DNA of 64,000 nucleotides from Anseranas semipalmata (GCA_013399115.1 VXAA01000967.1:181611-245610), one strand, 5' to 3'. Positions 24,530-35,816 are shown, counted from the first letter of the stretch. Numbers and translations are program-made. The notes: generated from the letters alone by a model not told the origin.

Positions 24530-24900
24530 AGATGGCACGCGAGGTGTTACAGCGTGTCCCTCGCGCCGTTCCTCTGCCAGGCTGCACGCTGCGGCTGGCG
24601 CCGGCTCTGCGGGTGCCGGTACCGGTGCAGGGGAGGCTCGCTGCCTACCCGGGGCTCTGTGCTGCGGGACGTCTTGGTGCGAGGTCGGTGCCAGCAGGCT
24701 CTTCCTCAGCGGCCGTCAGCATCAGAAAATGAGGTGACCTGGGGCTGCTGCGTCCTGCTGCTGCTGGCCCTGGCTGGGGGCGTTCGTCCGGTGGCAGCAG
24801 GAGGACGTCGCGGCATTGGCGGGGTGCTGCAGGGCCCGGGCGCGCTGGCAGCACAGCATTGCTGCTTGTGCTTCGCTGGCTCACTGCGGCATGGTTAGGC
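24530..24900. promoter_or_regulatory. CpG-rich block (island-like)
   Basis: Dense CpGs (GCTGCGGCTGGCGCCGGCTC and similar) with overlapping open frames on both strands. No CCAAT, TATA or convincing donor is present. It could be an unmethylated regulatory island or a GC-biased patch. Confidence 0.3.
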
Positions 24901-24930
24901 TCGACCAGGATAAATGGGACCAAAAGCTGG

Positions 24931-24966
24931 CTTCCCTTCCCTTCCCTTCCCTTCCCTTCCCTTCCC
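24931..24966. repeat. CTTCC pentanucleotide array, seven units
   Basis: Seven perfect CTTCC units make a pure pyrimidine strand that can form triplex DNA and is prone to length change. Confidence 0.9.
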
Positions 24967-25429
24967 TGCGCTCCTGACCCTCAGCTGGCGTTGCCGGTGC
25001 TCTGCCCGTGCCTGTCGGGTGGCGGGGGCATGGAGCACGGCTGAATGTGGCAACTCGGATTTCTGGACTAGGTAGCAGATCAGCCTGGAAAAAGCTGTTG
25101 TGGAAGATGATGCGACTTCCCAGTCTGCCTGTAAATGCTAATAGCAGTGGAGAAAATGGCCAGGAAACACATACCCTCTCAGCCTGTTTTCTCTTGCCTG
25201 CAATACTCCTGCTGAGCTACAGAATTTTGAATCAGTCTTTATAGACCTGCATCAGGCTCATCAGGGATTTGAATAAAAATAGATCTTAAATGATACCATT
25301 GTGCAGCAACGAGAAGTTGGAAAGAGTGGGGCTGAAAACCCTGCCAGTCTGCAGAGCACGCAGAGCCTCTCGTTTCCCGTTCTGCCAACAGCCCCGCTGG
25401 GTTAAAGAGCACCAAGCTGTATTTAAGGG

Positions 25430-25680
25430 CTCGGCTCAGTCTGGTGGCCGAGCTGCATACTCTGCCGCACAATGCAGCCGGGGGGGGCTTTGGTTACTGG
25501 CAGCAAGAGCAAACACGTTCTGGCCACTTTGTGCAAGTGCTGCTCTGCGTCGCAGGGCGCGAGGAGGGGCAGCTGTGAGCGCAGGCTGGGGAGAGTCGGT
25601 GCGGGCTGAGTGGGGCTGCCGAGAGGAAATGCACAAACACGGTGCTCAGCCGGGGCGTGGAGACACAGCTTCTGGGCATG
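25430..25680. promoter_or_regulatory. CpG-rich block
   Basis: GC-rich sequence containing GCGTCGCAGGGCGCGAGG and GGGGGGG. A 169-codon + strand frame (25290-25799) covers it but resembles nothing known and ends in an encoded poly-Phe/poly-Lys stretch from the adjacent T/A tracts, so it is not called as a gene. Confidence 0.3.
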
Positions 25681-25736
25681 GTGCTTTGGGGAGTTGGTTT
25701 GGTGGCTGCTTTTGGGTTTTGGTTGTTGTTGGTTTG

Positions 25737-25760
25737 TTTTTTTTTTTTAAAAAAAAAAAA
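25737..25760. repeat. T12A12 perfect palindrome
   Basis: Twelve T are followed directly by twelve A. Two retroposed tails meeting head to head, or slippage, could create it. Confidence 0.8.
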
Positions 25761-26319
25761 GCAATGCTAATTTTGAAGAAAAAAATCTTGGTCACTTAAC
25801 TGTGTTGAAGGAGGGTTTTTTTACTTGCTAGAGGTAGTGCTGTGCAGGGGCTTTGTGCTGCCTTATTGCTCATCTTTGTAACGGAAAAACTAGTTAAAAG
25901 ATTATAAAGTTGAAAGTGTGGATCTGGGTTCTTTTCGGGGAAAACTCCCCCTGCTTCACGGGGACCAGATGTTGTCCTAACATCCAGCATTTGCCATGTC
26001 AGCTTTACTATTTCAAGCTCTCGGTATGCTGTGACATGCAGACAGCAGTTTTGTGGTTTCAGAGGTTGGTCGTTCATTGCGAATAAATAAAATAAATCAT
26101 GCACTTCATGGGCCCAAGCAAGGTTTGTATAAGTTTGGGCGTCTTTCATTTCCTTAAGGTGAATGTAAAGTCCAGAATTATATCGATGTGATTAAAAAAA
26201 AGAACAATTTTTTTTCTTCCTACAATGCATTCTCTCATGCTTTGACGTACAGCGAAGGTAGCTTTCCAAGGGGTTCTGTGAAATACTTGTGTTGTTCAAG
26301 ACACACCACGCGTAGCTGC

Positions 26320-26480
26320 AGAACGCTCGTGCCGGCCGGCCGGGCGCTGGGGTCTGCGACTTGGCTGGCGCGGCGCAGGAAGGAAGGGTGGATCTGCTCG
26401 AGGCTTCCTGTCCTGCCGCCCGGCACCGCCGCTCTTGCACTTCTCTCGCTGCTACGGGAGCGTCAGAAACGTGGCCCTTA
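26320..26480. promoter_or_regulatory. CpG-rich block
   Basis: CpG-dense sequence including GCCGGCCGGCCGGGCGCTGG and TGGCGCGGCGC. No associated exon is recognised. Confidence 0.3.
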
Positions 26481-26799
26481 AATCTGTGCTGCAAGGGCGG
26501 CTCCACGTCACGGGGAGCACATCAGCCTCGGTGAAGAGCAAGGCTTCTGTGTTCAAGGAGACACATACGCTGCTTTCATGAGACCGCTGAAAGTTTGTGT
26601 TGGCTTCTTTTCTGGTTTATTGCTAAAAGTGCAACGAACAAACAGTCTGTGTCACTGGGCTTTGTCAGACGTCCCCCTCTGCTGTAGTGTGAAGTCTGCG
26701 TGCTGGTTGCTTCATCTGGGTGATGCTCTGACCCGGCACAGCCCGTGCCTGCAGGGTTCAGGCCTACGCACATGGTTTTTTGGCTTTACACGCGTGCTA

Positions 26800-27190
26800 T
26801 GAGCTGCTGTGCGGGACAAGGCACAGAGGCAACCGCACAAGCACCCAAGAAGCATGTTGCGCGTGCCCAGGGCTGCCGGCCGTCCTCACAGCGCTGCCAC
26901 CCACGGGCAGGCAGCAGGGGCTTGCTGAGACGCCGCTGAAGCCGCCCGGCGTAGCTCTGCGCCTGCAGCCCGCAGCTGTGCCAGGGCTGCCTCGGTGGGC
27001 AGAGGCACGGCAGGCAGCAGCCACCCAGGTGGGTGCCCGTTGCACCAGGGTCTGTGCCGGTCGCGCTGCGCTGGAGAGCTTGCCAGCGGCTGTTCTCGAG
27101 TTCAGCCTCCTGCGGTGCTCCGAGCCAGTTCAGTTACTGCACTCACACACAGCATCTGGGCAAAGCAGGTCTGCGTTCGCACCTTGACTC
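26800..27190. other. GC-rich stretch with chance open frames
   Basis: Frames of 70-135 codons occur on both strands, rich in Ala, Arg, Pro and Cys, with no domain. I see no gene here. Confidence 0.4.
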
Positions 27191-28014
27191 CCTCTCGAGG
27201 AAGCAGCTGAGATGTTGGCTCCGTGAAAGCCGTTGCCTTGCTGCAATGTCCGTGTGTCCTGTCAGCAGCCGCATTCACAACCCTCGTAAACCTTTTAATC
27301 CATTTTTTTAATATGCCTGGCTGCAGGAAGGATATCTGCAGGGTGTCTGAGGGTGTCTGCTGGGTCAGCGAGGTGTTTGCTGAACAGGTCACTGCGGCCT
27401 GAAAATGTGGCTGGATCCAGGGGTCTCGTGTAAGATAAAGAAATAAAAATACAAGAAAGAAAATAATATATATAAAAGTGCACCGAATGTATAGCATATG
27501 CTGTCAAAGCAAGTGGGTTGTTTGCATGAAATGGGTTGTTCTGGTAGCAAACAGGATTGTTGCTGTTAAACTGTATTGTTCTTGGGCAGTTCTCTGTCGG
27601 AGGGGAAGGGAGCGCGGCTGGTTGGGGAATATTTCCATTTCTGTTTGTCTAAGTTAGATTGTATTTGCGCAGACAAAGGGGAATTCTGTTAACTTGGTGT
27701 GCCCTTTTTAGTTTGCCTGATACAATTTGGCTGTTGTCAGACTTGGTCACATAGTGCTGCTCTTGTGAGCCTCATAAAACTGGTTCTGTTGTCTGAAAGC
27801 TTACCTCGGGCTGAAAGCAAGTTCTGGGGAAGGACATGTGCTCCTACAAGTCGGAAAGTGGGCCATCCGTGAGCAAAACTTAATGTTAAGGCTGTGCTTA
27901 GTGTTGTGCAAGTGGTATTTGAGCAATGAAAGAACCATGTAAGATCATCTGATTACTACTGTCAGCAGCTGAAGAAATAGCCTCGTCATATGTTCTTTTT
28001 TTCTTTTCTCGTAG
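27191..28014. other. Non-coding stretch, no gene seen
   Basis: AT-rich. It ends in a strong acceptor-like pyrimidine tract, TTCTTTTTTTCTTTTCTCGTAG, up to 28014. Confidence 0.5.
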
Positions 28015-28285
28015 GGATGAAGTGGAAAAATGCAGTCATTATTCAAACAATTATGTATTTGTTACTGTAACTGTAGAGTTCGGCGTCTACTCTTCAGTAT
28101 GGAATACAAAGTCCCTTAAATGCACTCAAAGCAGAGGAGGGTGGAGATTGCACAAAATAGGTGCTGGAAGTTCACGCTGTCTGTGTCGCACCAAATGTGG
28201 CTTGCTGTTGTGCTGCTATCAGTCTCGGGTACGCAGCAGCCACCTGCGGCCCGTGGTGGGGACGGAATTGCAGTACAGCCTCTGA
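28015..28285 (+). other. Acceptor-bounded open frame, unrecognised
   Basis: A strong splice-acceptor sequence ends at 28014. A frame entered at 28016 (Asp-Glu-Val-Glu-Lys-Cys-Ser-His-Tyr-Ser-Asn-Asn-Tyr) stays open to the stop at 28285. If real it would be a terminal exon of about 90 codons. It shows no known domain and has no mapped upstream partner. Confidence 0.15.
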
Positions 28286-29142
28286 CCTGAGCCAGCGGCG
28301 ATTTGCCCAGGCCCAACGTGTGGGGAGGAAGTCGGGTTGGGTGCAGATGAACTGGGGCAAATCACTGCGAGGCCGAAGCTGGGCTGTAAATGTATTGTGT
28401 CCGATTGAATTATGATTTTATTTCCTGATTTGGGATTTGTTGTGCTGCCTTTCAAGGATGCCTCTGAATTTACACTTAGAACAGGTTTGCACCAGTGTCT
28501 CATTCGCACGAGCAGACCACGCGGCTGGGTGTCTGAACGTGGGATTCGGTATTGAAAGGGGTTGTGGCTCAGCCTGGGAACTGGCTGGTAGGAGCTGGGG
28601 AACACGGCCCGGTCCGGGGGACCCGGTGCGGGTGCCCGGCTCTGGACAGACTCGAAGGTGTGCCCAAAGGCTTGGTGCTCCCTCCAAGCCGAGCCGCTCG
28701 CACGAGCTGCCCGCCTGTCCCGGCACGGCTCTGCGGTGGCTGCCGGGTGCCCGCAGTGGGCGAGGGGCAGGAGGCCCTGCTGGAACACGGGCCGCACATG
28801 TGCGCGCACGGCCCGGCGTGGGAACCTGCCTGCGCAGCTTGGCAGGGACGGGTTGCTGGTGAGAACAGCGCGAGCTACGCCCTGTGGGGACAGAGCGTTT
28901 TTATACCTCTGTAGCTGCGTGTAAGGGAAATCTGAGCCCGTGGAGCTGCTAGGGTGACAAAAAAAAACCAAAACCATGCCACAGGGTTGGTGAGGTGGTT
29001 GCTTTTCTTGCAGTTGCACAGTGAGGCTCTTCCACAGCAGCTGCGCCGGGACTGTGGGGTTTCTGGGAGTCAGCGCGGACTGACCCGCTGTGACACAGCA
29101 CTCCTGACGTGGCTTAAGAGCGGGCTGGTGCTTACTGCCCAC
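28219..29142 (-). other. Longest open frame in the window, unrecognised
   Basis: A minus-strand frame stays open for 307 codons. The first ATG is at 28977, leaving 252 codons. The translation is rich in Pro, Ala, Ser, Arg and Gln, with no transmembrane stretch, zinc-finger spacing or other motif, and includes low-complexity Pro-Ser-Ser-Ser. The middle lies in a CpG-rich block (28560-28870), where stop codons are rare. I see no promoter, acceptor or polyadenylation arrangement supporting a gene. A bird-specific intronless gene cannot be excluded, but a chance frame is more likely. Confidence 0.15.
28560..28870. promoter_or_regulatory. CpG-rich block (island-like)
   Basis: CpG-dense sequence such as CACGGCCCGGTCCGGGGGAC and GCGCGCACGGCCCGGCG. 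Promoter activity is possible but no core element is seen. Confidence 0.3.
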
Positions 29143-29379
29143 ATCAAGTCACCCAGGTCATCGGAGAGTCGCGTGGAGGAGCTGCGGAGGACGACCACGC
29201 TGCACAATGTGCGTGACCTTTAGGGCTGTCTCTGAGGTCTCACTTCAGCGTGCGGCATCTCCAGCTGCCCACGCTCCTGCCGGGCCCCTGGCGCTTCCTT
29301 CATTGTTTGGCTCTCTTTAACCCAGGGAAGCTGCACAACAGTCTTGAAAGTCTGTTTTCTTAACTAACCTTGACCGAAA

Positions 29380-29780
29380 TTGAAGAGAGCTGCCGGCGGG
29401 GCAATTCCTGAGAGTAAGCAGCTGCGTGCAGCGCGTTCCCAGGCGCTAGGGCTCGCAACTCCCATCCCAGGCAGCGGGGCTGGCTCGGCGGGAGTGTGGC
29501 GGCTTCCTGCCTCGCAGGGGCTGCTCTCGGAGGCTCGGGTACGAACTCGAGGAAAGCAGAGACAGATGAGCTTGCTGTTGGGCACCGCTACCTTCCCAGC
29601 ATGGTCTGACGCCCCTTGGCCACTGCCAGGCTGCTGCCAGGATGGGGTATGGACACCTGGGAACAGGCAAGGCTTGGCTGGGCTTCAGGCATCTCACGGG
29701 GTCTGGTCATGTAATGCTGTACCAGCCACCAAACGGCTTCTCCCTGAGATTGCCTTGAGTTTGCTACAGTTTCTATTGAG
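29380..29780. other. GC-rich block
   Basis: GC-rich with a 138-codon + strand frame (29380-29796) that has no recognisable domain. No splice support. Confidence 0.3.
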
Positions 29781-30176
29781 CTCGATCTGCTCCTAAAGGT
29801 GAATTGCTAGATATTTTCAGGGCATTTGTGCTCTTTATCTAGTTATGATGTGCAAGAGAATATTCAGTGGTCAGTTTTCACTTGGTGGCTTTAAAATCAA
29901 TACTGTAAAATTCGACTTCCTTGTGTTTTCCTCTGGATAACTTGGATACCTTCACAACTTTTCGGCTACTATTAAGAGATCTTTTGGTTTAAATACATGG
30001 AAGCATGGTTTGGTTTGGGGGGTCTGAAGGAAGGTCTAGAATCCAAAGGCCTGTCCACGTGTCCCCCCCGACTCCAGCTTTTCCTGCCTTATTTTGTCAC
30101 AGACAGGACAATCCCACAGGCCACCCTGTCCAGTCCAGTTTTTCCTAAAGACTGCTTTTTTCTTTCCTTCTTGCAG

Positions 30177-30240
30177 CTGGTCAGTGGAAGATGAAGACAG
30201 GAGAGCAGCGCTGCTGCCAGCCGCTGGTGCGGAGGACTCG
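30177..30240 (+). other. Candidate exon with possible start codon
   Basis: A strong acceptor (TTTTTTCTTTCCTTCTTGCAG) precedes 30177 and a donor-like TCG|GTAGGG ends the 64-base interval. Two frames are open. In one, ATG at 30191 has A at -3 and starts Met-Lys-Thr-Gly-Glu-Gln-Arg-Cys-Cys-Gln. That frame leaves the exon in phase 2 and joins in phase with the candidate exon at 31329-31405. It could equally belong to a non-coding RNA. No homolog is recognised. Confidence 0.2.
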
Positions 30241-30559
30241 GTAGGGTAGAGCTAGGGAATCTACGCAGCCTGTCCGTCGCTGCCGTGCTGTGCCGCTGTA
30301 GGGGGTAACTTGGCTTTTTCCTGCAGCTTCTCACGTAAGGCTTCTTGCACTCTGGCACTGTGGGGGAAACTGTATATTCCACCCAGAATAGACCTGGATG
30401 GATCCAAGTAATTATCTCAGATCTTTGCTAATTGTTTCTATTCTCTCTCTTTCGGGCCTGATCCTAAGGAGCGGGGAGCACCAGTTATTCTCAGCACCAG
30501 TTAATTGCTTCTGGCGATCCTGTTTGATAGCTCTAGGTTTATTGGCTTTCCTCCAAGTT

Positions 30560-31140
30560 GCTTAACTAACAATGCTGATCAGAACAGTATGTGAAGCTAC
30601 GGATGTGTACTCAAGCATTTTCAGATCTCATTTAATTTCTGAGGCTTAACAGGATTTGTCAGGCCAAGTCATTTTCACCAAGATGAGTGACAATCACCAA
30701 GGAAATAGAGAAGGGCTCATTAGAGCAGCAAATTCAGAATTATGCATAAAGAAGCAATAACTGATCCCACTAAATTCCCTCAGCACTTTGACACCAAGTA
30801 GCTCTCTTAATTGAATGTCGGAAGCGAGCATTTTTTTGCTCGTCTTTCCAAGCAGAAAATGATCAAATATCAACGAACCAGGACCGGGCAATTATTTTCC
30901 AGGCTCCACTGCCATCTAATGCAAAAGTACTCCCAAATATAACAACAGAGTGCAGATTTCTCCAGCAGGCTTCACTCCATATGTAGGCTGGAGATGACAT
31001 ATTTGTATTGTTTTTTTTTTTTCATCCTGAGTGAAGAGTTTGAAAGGCTGTTATTGAAAATGAGACAAAGGATTTATGATTATGTTCCTGGCTCTTAGAG
31101 TATACATCATCAAGCAAACAATGCCAAAACTTTATACACA
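30560..31140. promoter_or_regulatory. Candidate conserved non-coding element 1
   Basis: About 580 bases without repeats and with a high density of developmental factor cores: TTAATTGA, GGCAATTATT, GATCAAATATCAA, TTGACACC (T-box/MEIS-like), ATGATTTATG-type and ATGCATAAAG. A GGAA-CGAGCA hairpin with a T6 loop lies at 30820-30848. This texture is typical of deeply conserved enhancers near developmental regulators. Conservation cannot be measured from one sequence, so the call is by composition only. Confidence 0.35.
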
Positions 31141-31178
31141 CGTTCCTGCAAAGCTTGAAGCACTTGTCCTCTGCTCAG

Positions 31179-31219
31179 TAGGCTGTTGGGCTGGGATAAA
31201 TCTTCATCTGCGGTCACAG
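31179..31219 (+). other. Candidate short exon
   Basis: CTTGTCCTCTGCTCAG precedes it and CACAG|GTGAGC follows. The 41-base interval is open in two frames. It cannot be joined in frame between 30240 and 31329, so it would be an alternative or non-coding exon if real. Confidence 0.12.
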
Positions 31220-31328
31220 GTGAGCAGGCTGTATCTGTGTTAGGACCCGTCTTCCACTTGGCTTTCAAATATTTTCTGTGCTAGTGAAGCTTTGCTCCCC
31301 CTGACGTTGTTGCTTACTTTTCCATTAG

Positions 31329-31405
31329 CCTGACTGGGGCTGGAAGGAAACCAGCGTTACAGCTGAGCATTATGATGAGCCAGGAACGCACTAGCCAGCA
31401 CCTCG
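31329..31405 (+). other. Candidate exon with strong splice sites
   Basis: Preceded by a pyrimidine-rich acceptor (TTGCTTACTTTTCCATTAG) and followed by a near-consensus donor, CTCG|GTAAGTAC. The 77-base interval is open in one frame (1 + 25 codons + 1), containing Leu-Gln-Leu-Ser-Ile-Met-Met-Ser-Gln-Glu-Arg. Its entry phase matches the exit phase of 30177-30240. This is one of the better splice pairs on the + strand. Neither part resembles a known protein, so a lncRNA exon is equally plausible. Confidence 0.22.
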
Positions 31406-33000
31406 GTAAGTACTGCTGCGAACCAGAGGTTTTTCTTAGGCTTGGTAGCTTTTAAATGGGCAGTGCTGGCCTGAAAACTTCTGGGAAATCTGTGGGATAT
31501 GACACTGTGGAAACCCACAGAAATCCTTGGATAAGGGAGTGCCAATATGCAACTTTAAAGAGCATTTAATACTTGGTCTTTTTCTCATTAGTGGTTTCAT
31601 GCTTAAGAACCATTTAGGATATTTCTGTGCAAATGAAGGGCTGTGTTGCTTCCAGTTCCATCTCAGCACAGCTGACTTAAAGCTGAAATCTTTGTACCAC
31701 TACTGATAACAGCATTTTAAATACATTTTCTTAAAATAAACTAATAGTGAAAATCTTATATCTTAGAGATCGGTGTTTTACGCAGTGATTTTTATATATT
31801 ATGCAAAGATATCTCCCAAATCCCTGAAATGAAATAAATAGAAAATATATGTTGCATTGCCCAAAACACTGTATTGCCTCATTCTTACTGTTACACGACC
31901 TGCAGCTCTCTTCATAGTGAATGAAAGATCTTTTTATCAAAAAGAGTATCTGCATTGTCTCTAGCTGGATGGACAGACCCCAGTCCTGGGAATTCTGTGA
32001 ATGTGTTCTTTGGGTCACTAGATGTTCTGCAGAATGGGAAAGAACTTGCCTCTGTTGATACAGATGGGAGTCTGACTTCCATCATTTCTGGTTTTCACTG
32101 GGCATGAACAGAAGAAAGAATTTTTGTATTTAATTCCATCCAACAATTGTCTCTCCCTATTCTTTTATAGCCCCTCTCCTTCCCTCCCCTTGTGCATTCC
32201 AGTTATAATGATGCGAGTGGGATGCCTGGCACAGAGATTAATCAATACTGATGAACTTCTTCACAATGTAAACTGTGAAACAGCTGAACCACAGAATCCC
32301 ATTTAGAAGTTGGTCAGACTGTCACAATGTTTAATTTGTCTATACACGGTTGTTTTCAGTCTTAAACCTATTGATTTTAACGAACTTCCAATTAGATTTT
32401 TTTTTTTTACCACATGAGTGATATTTGAATTTTAGATGTGTGTGCAACTTTATTTCATGGGTGTAATGATTCAAGATGGAGAACTGTTGACACAAACTCA
32501 ATACTCTCCAGTTAAAAATATTAGATCATTCCTTCCAGCACCATAAACTCCAGCCTAATCGCACAAGAAATAGATTCTGTCTATCTGTTTCCATTTCTAA
32601 TCTTAAATGCTATGAAATATTCATGTAGAGGTGAAAGAGAGATTTCAGTTCAAAAGCTGAAATTTTTTTTTTGAAAAGTTCCCATGCAAAAACATGTTGA
32701 ACATGTAGTGATAACGGGTTACTGCTGCTATGTTCATTAACCTATGTACCTGTTCTCTCGTAAGTGTGAGTTCAGAGAGAACTGCAGTTACTAGATGGGT
32801 GTTGGAATTCTTCATGCTTTTGAAATCATTTGATGTTCACCTATATGACAACAAATCTATAGTGGAAAAAAAGTCTTGCAACTAAGAGTCTTTCCTTGCT
32901 CTTATGTGAAGGAAATCTTTTTCTATTCATTAAACAGAACACACACAAAATGGATAATTAGAAAGCCTTCTTCACATTTATTTCTTGGAGGAGTTCTCAA
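31406..33000. other. AT-rich non-coding stretch, no gene seen
   Basis: No repeat or exon is recognised. Poly-T runs lie at 32397-32408 and 32663-32672. Confidence 0.5.
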
Positions 33001-33009
33001 AGAATAAGG

Positions 33010-33360
33010 ATCATGATTTATCATCTCCTTCATTCAAAAATAAAAGCAGGCATTGTGTGTTAAATAGCAGAATACATAATGTTTAGTCTCTTTTTTTATT
33101 ATTCTATAAACTACATTAATAAAGCTGGCAAGGAGGGAAATAAATGAAATGGACAATTCAGGTTTATGTGCATTGCCTAAAAATGAGTAATGGCTGGCAG
33201 CCCACCGCACCGGCAGCAGGGATGGAAGGGTTAATAGATGCTGTAGCAATAGGCCCCGGTACAGTTGGCAGCAGATCGCTGCTGATGAATTCTGGTAATG
33301 ATACATGACCTGTAATTATCAAGCAACGCAAGTAACGAGCACAGAAAGGCAATCATGAAC
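33010..33360. promoter_or_regulatory. Candidate conserved non-coding element 2
   Basis: Repeat-free sequence with TTTATTATTCTATAA, ACTACATTAATAAAG, GACCTGTAATTATCAAG and a GC-richer core GGTTAATAGATGCTGTAGCA. Homeodomain and GATA-like cores are clustered. Called by composition only. Confidence 0.3.
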
Positions 33361-33739
33361 AGGGTAGTTTGGAGACGTAATTTGGGTTACCGCTCCGAAA
33401 ATACGCGAGTCCCGCCGTGCCAGCTGCTCAGCTCTCCAGCCTCTGCCGTTCTGTGCCTTGCAGTAAGGCAGGTTGGAATGGCCTCCTCCTCACGTAGAGC
33501 CGAGACCTGCTTTGTTGACCTAGTCTGTACAGCTAGAGGTCTGTTAATCAAACGTGAAGGTAGTCCTCAGTCCCAAAAGAAACTTACATTGCTGTATTGT
33601 TTTATTGCAGTCGAGCTGCTCAAAACTGCTGCATAAGCTTGCTTCTCCGTGCGGGGCATGCCTGACGTGAGGGATTTGCAGTCTGGATATGTTTGCAGAT
33701 AGTTCACCCTAGGTATAAGTTTCAGGGCACAAATGGCGT

Positions 33740-33880
33740 GGATCTAACGCTAGCACACAGCGCTCGCCTGCCAGCCCTGCTGAGCCGCGTTTCCTCGGCA
33801 GGCGCTGCCTGGCTCGCGAGGGCTTGCGCCTCGTCCCGCTCCGGCCCCTGCCCGTCGGCCACAGCACGGGCAGCGTGATG
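33740..33880. promoter_or_regulatory. CpG-rich block
   Basis: CpG-dense sequence such as GCTCGCGAGGGCTTGCGCC within AT-rich DNA. No core promoter element is seen. Confidence 0.25.
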
Positions 33881-34499
33881 CTCTGTTTCAGCTGGGGTGT
33901 GCCTGTTAGAAGGGAAAAATAGCGGGCTGGTACCAGCCCTCCCGTGTGAGCAGAGCATCCCGCTTCTCGCTGCTGCTGCTTGCACGGGACAGGGCTGGGA
34001 AGAATGGAGAACTCCTTACTGCAAACATCACAGAGACGGCGTGGTGCTTGTAGAGGTAATCTTGTGGAGGAGATTGATGGGGAGAAGAAAAAGTGTATCT
34101 GCTGACACTGAGACACTCGTAAATTTCCATTTATTTCTCAAAGCTGATTTAGGGAGAAGAAACAGTCTGCAGCTTTTAAAAAAGAACTAATGCATTTTGA
34201 TGCATCTAATTTAAACATCTTAATTTTTCTTTTCTTTTTTTAAAATCAGGTTTACTTGGCTTGTAGCACCTCTTTTAATTTTCTATAATTTTCAACAAAT
34301 TAAAAGTAAAGTTAGAATAGGAAGCATACCATCTGTCACCTCATATTCCTTAGAATTTGACTCGTGCTTCATTTTGGTTGAAGAACCTCCCCCCCCGAGC
34401 TTCATTTGTCAGCTTCTTTCACAAGCCAGAGATGTGCCTGTGAAAGGTACACTTGTATGTAACACTGTTCGTGAGGTCTTTCGTATCAGTTTGACTGCA

Positions 34500-35110
34500 G
34501 TTTGTTGATTCAAGGAGTTAATGAATTGATCAGAATTATTCATCATGATGTCATTAGCTGAACCAAGGAGGGTGGAACTGTAGATTAAAAGGCTGAAACA
34601 AAGAAATACTTATGGAAATAGCACCACAAACAATAACACACATTTTTGTTATAGCACAGGTCCTTTGTCTGAACTATTTATTTATTTATTTGTTGCTTAT
34701 TTTCTCAAAAACTTCCTCTTTACAATACATTACATGTTTGGTGTGAGCGGGGTGAGTTAGATCATTTCTCAGTATATTTGAAAAGAGTGAGAGATGCCTC
34801 TGTAAGTTCTGAACTCGCTCTGAAAACTTAACTCCTTATGTAGCTCCGCCAATACCTTCTTCTTTTAAGCGGATCTTTTGTTCCTATAGTGCTGTTAAAT
34901 TCAGTCCTCCTAGAAGTTCACAAATAACATGGACTGTCTGAAATGCTGCGGCTTTTTCATTTGTGGAGAAAGCTGCTAATTAATCTGAATATGCTTGTCC
35001 CAGCTATAAATACGCTCTTGCTGATACACACTGTCAATGGCAAGTCATTTAGGTGACATAAATTGGTTTCATGTCATTTCACATCATGCAATGTGGCACC
35101 TGAAGTGCTA
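34500..35110. promoter_or_regulatory. Candidate conserved non-coding element 3
   Basis: Contains TTAATGAATTGATCAGAATT, ATTCATCATGATGTCATTAG, GCTGCTAATTAATCTGAATA and CATGTCATTTCACATCATGC. An ATTT microsatellite (34674-34692) splits it. The combination of TAAT cores, ATGA/TCAT palindromes and absence of repeats suggests an enhancer, untested. Confidence 0.3.
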
Positions 35111-35249
35111 GGATGCCAGCTGCTCTCTGGAGATAGAAAGGACATGTGTTCCTCTTTTTTTTGTTGTTGTTCTCCTTNGTAAAATAGCTTTACAATTCAA
35201 TACAGTTTACCTCTTTGTACTAGTATTGCTGGATTTTCTTTTTTGTTTT

Positions 35250-35400
35250 TGTTCAAGGGAGTATAGGAAGCCAATGACTGCTTGCTAATTAGGGGCCCCA
35301 TTTGGCTGCATGCATTGTTTTATTAGGCTGTTTGGAGAATGCAATTAGCTATCAAGCCAGAATAAGGCTGTATCAACCATACTTAATCAAAAAACGTGAC
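35250..35400. promoter_or_regulatory. Candidate conserved non-coding element 4
   Basis: Dense motif cluster: GCTAATTAGG (homeodomain palindrome), GCATGCATTGTTTTATTAGG (SOX/HOX-like), GCAATTAGCTATCAAG and TACTTAATC. One of the most enhancer-like 150 bases in the window by eye. Confidence 0.35.
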
Positions 35401-35683
35401 TTGGTTGATATTCAGTTTTTGGTTTTAATATGAGGTTGTCTACATATTGCAATTTGAATATCTGCAGGGATTCCCCTCCCTCCCCACTTTTTAAAATCTC
35501 TGTTTGTTCTTTTCACGGTTACACTGCCAATGTTCTGTAGGAAATTACGGTGACCAAAGCAGCTCTGGTGTGTTCTCAGGAAGCACAGGTGTGCTTTTAC
35601 ACTGGATGTAGGATTTTCAAAGGTAATAGAAACAGAACTGGGGAAAGCTCTGTCCTTTGAAAAATTCTTTCTTTTATTTCCAG

Positions 35684-35816
35684 TTATGTTAATCAGGAAT
35701 CTCATAAACTAGACAACACTGAAGAAGTCCTGGAAGAACTAATGACATGTGATAATTGTATTTATGGATCTTATCACACCAAGGCAGAGAATTCTTTGTT
35801 TGCAGTGCAATTCTAG
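35684..35816 (+). other. Candidate terminal coding exon
   Basis: A strong acceptor (TTCTTTCTTTTATTTCCAG) ends at 35683. A frame entered one base later is open for 43 codons to TAG at 35814-35816. It includes Asn-Gln-Glu-Ser-His-Lys-Leu-Asp-Asn-Thr-Glu-Glu-Val-Leu-Glu-Glu-Leu-Met, which is hydrophilic and protein-like. No family is recognised and no upstream exon is identified with confidence. Confidence 0.18.

Noticed and set aside
25290..25799. 169-codon + strand open frame
   Set aside because: It ends in Phe and Lys runs from a T12A12 tract, has no domain and lies in a CpG-rich block where stops are rare.
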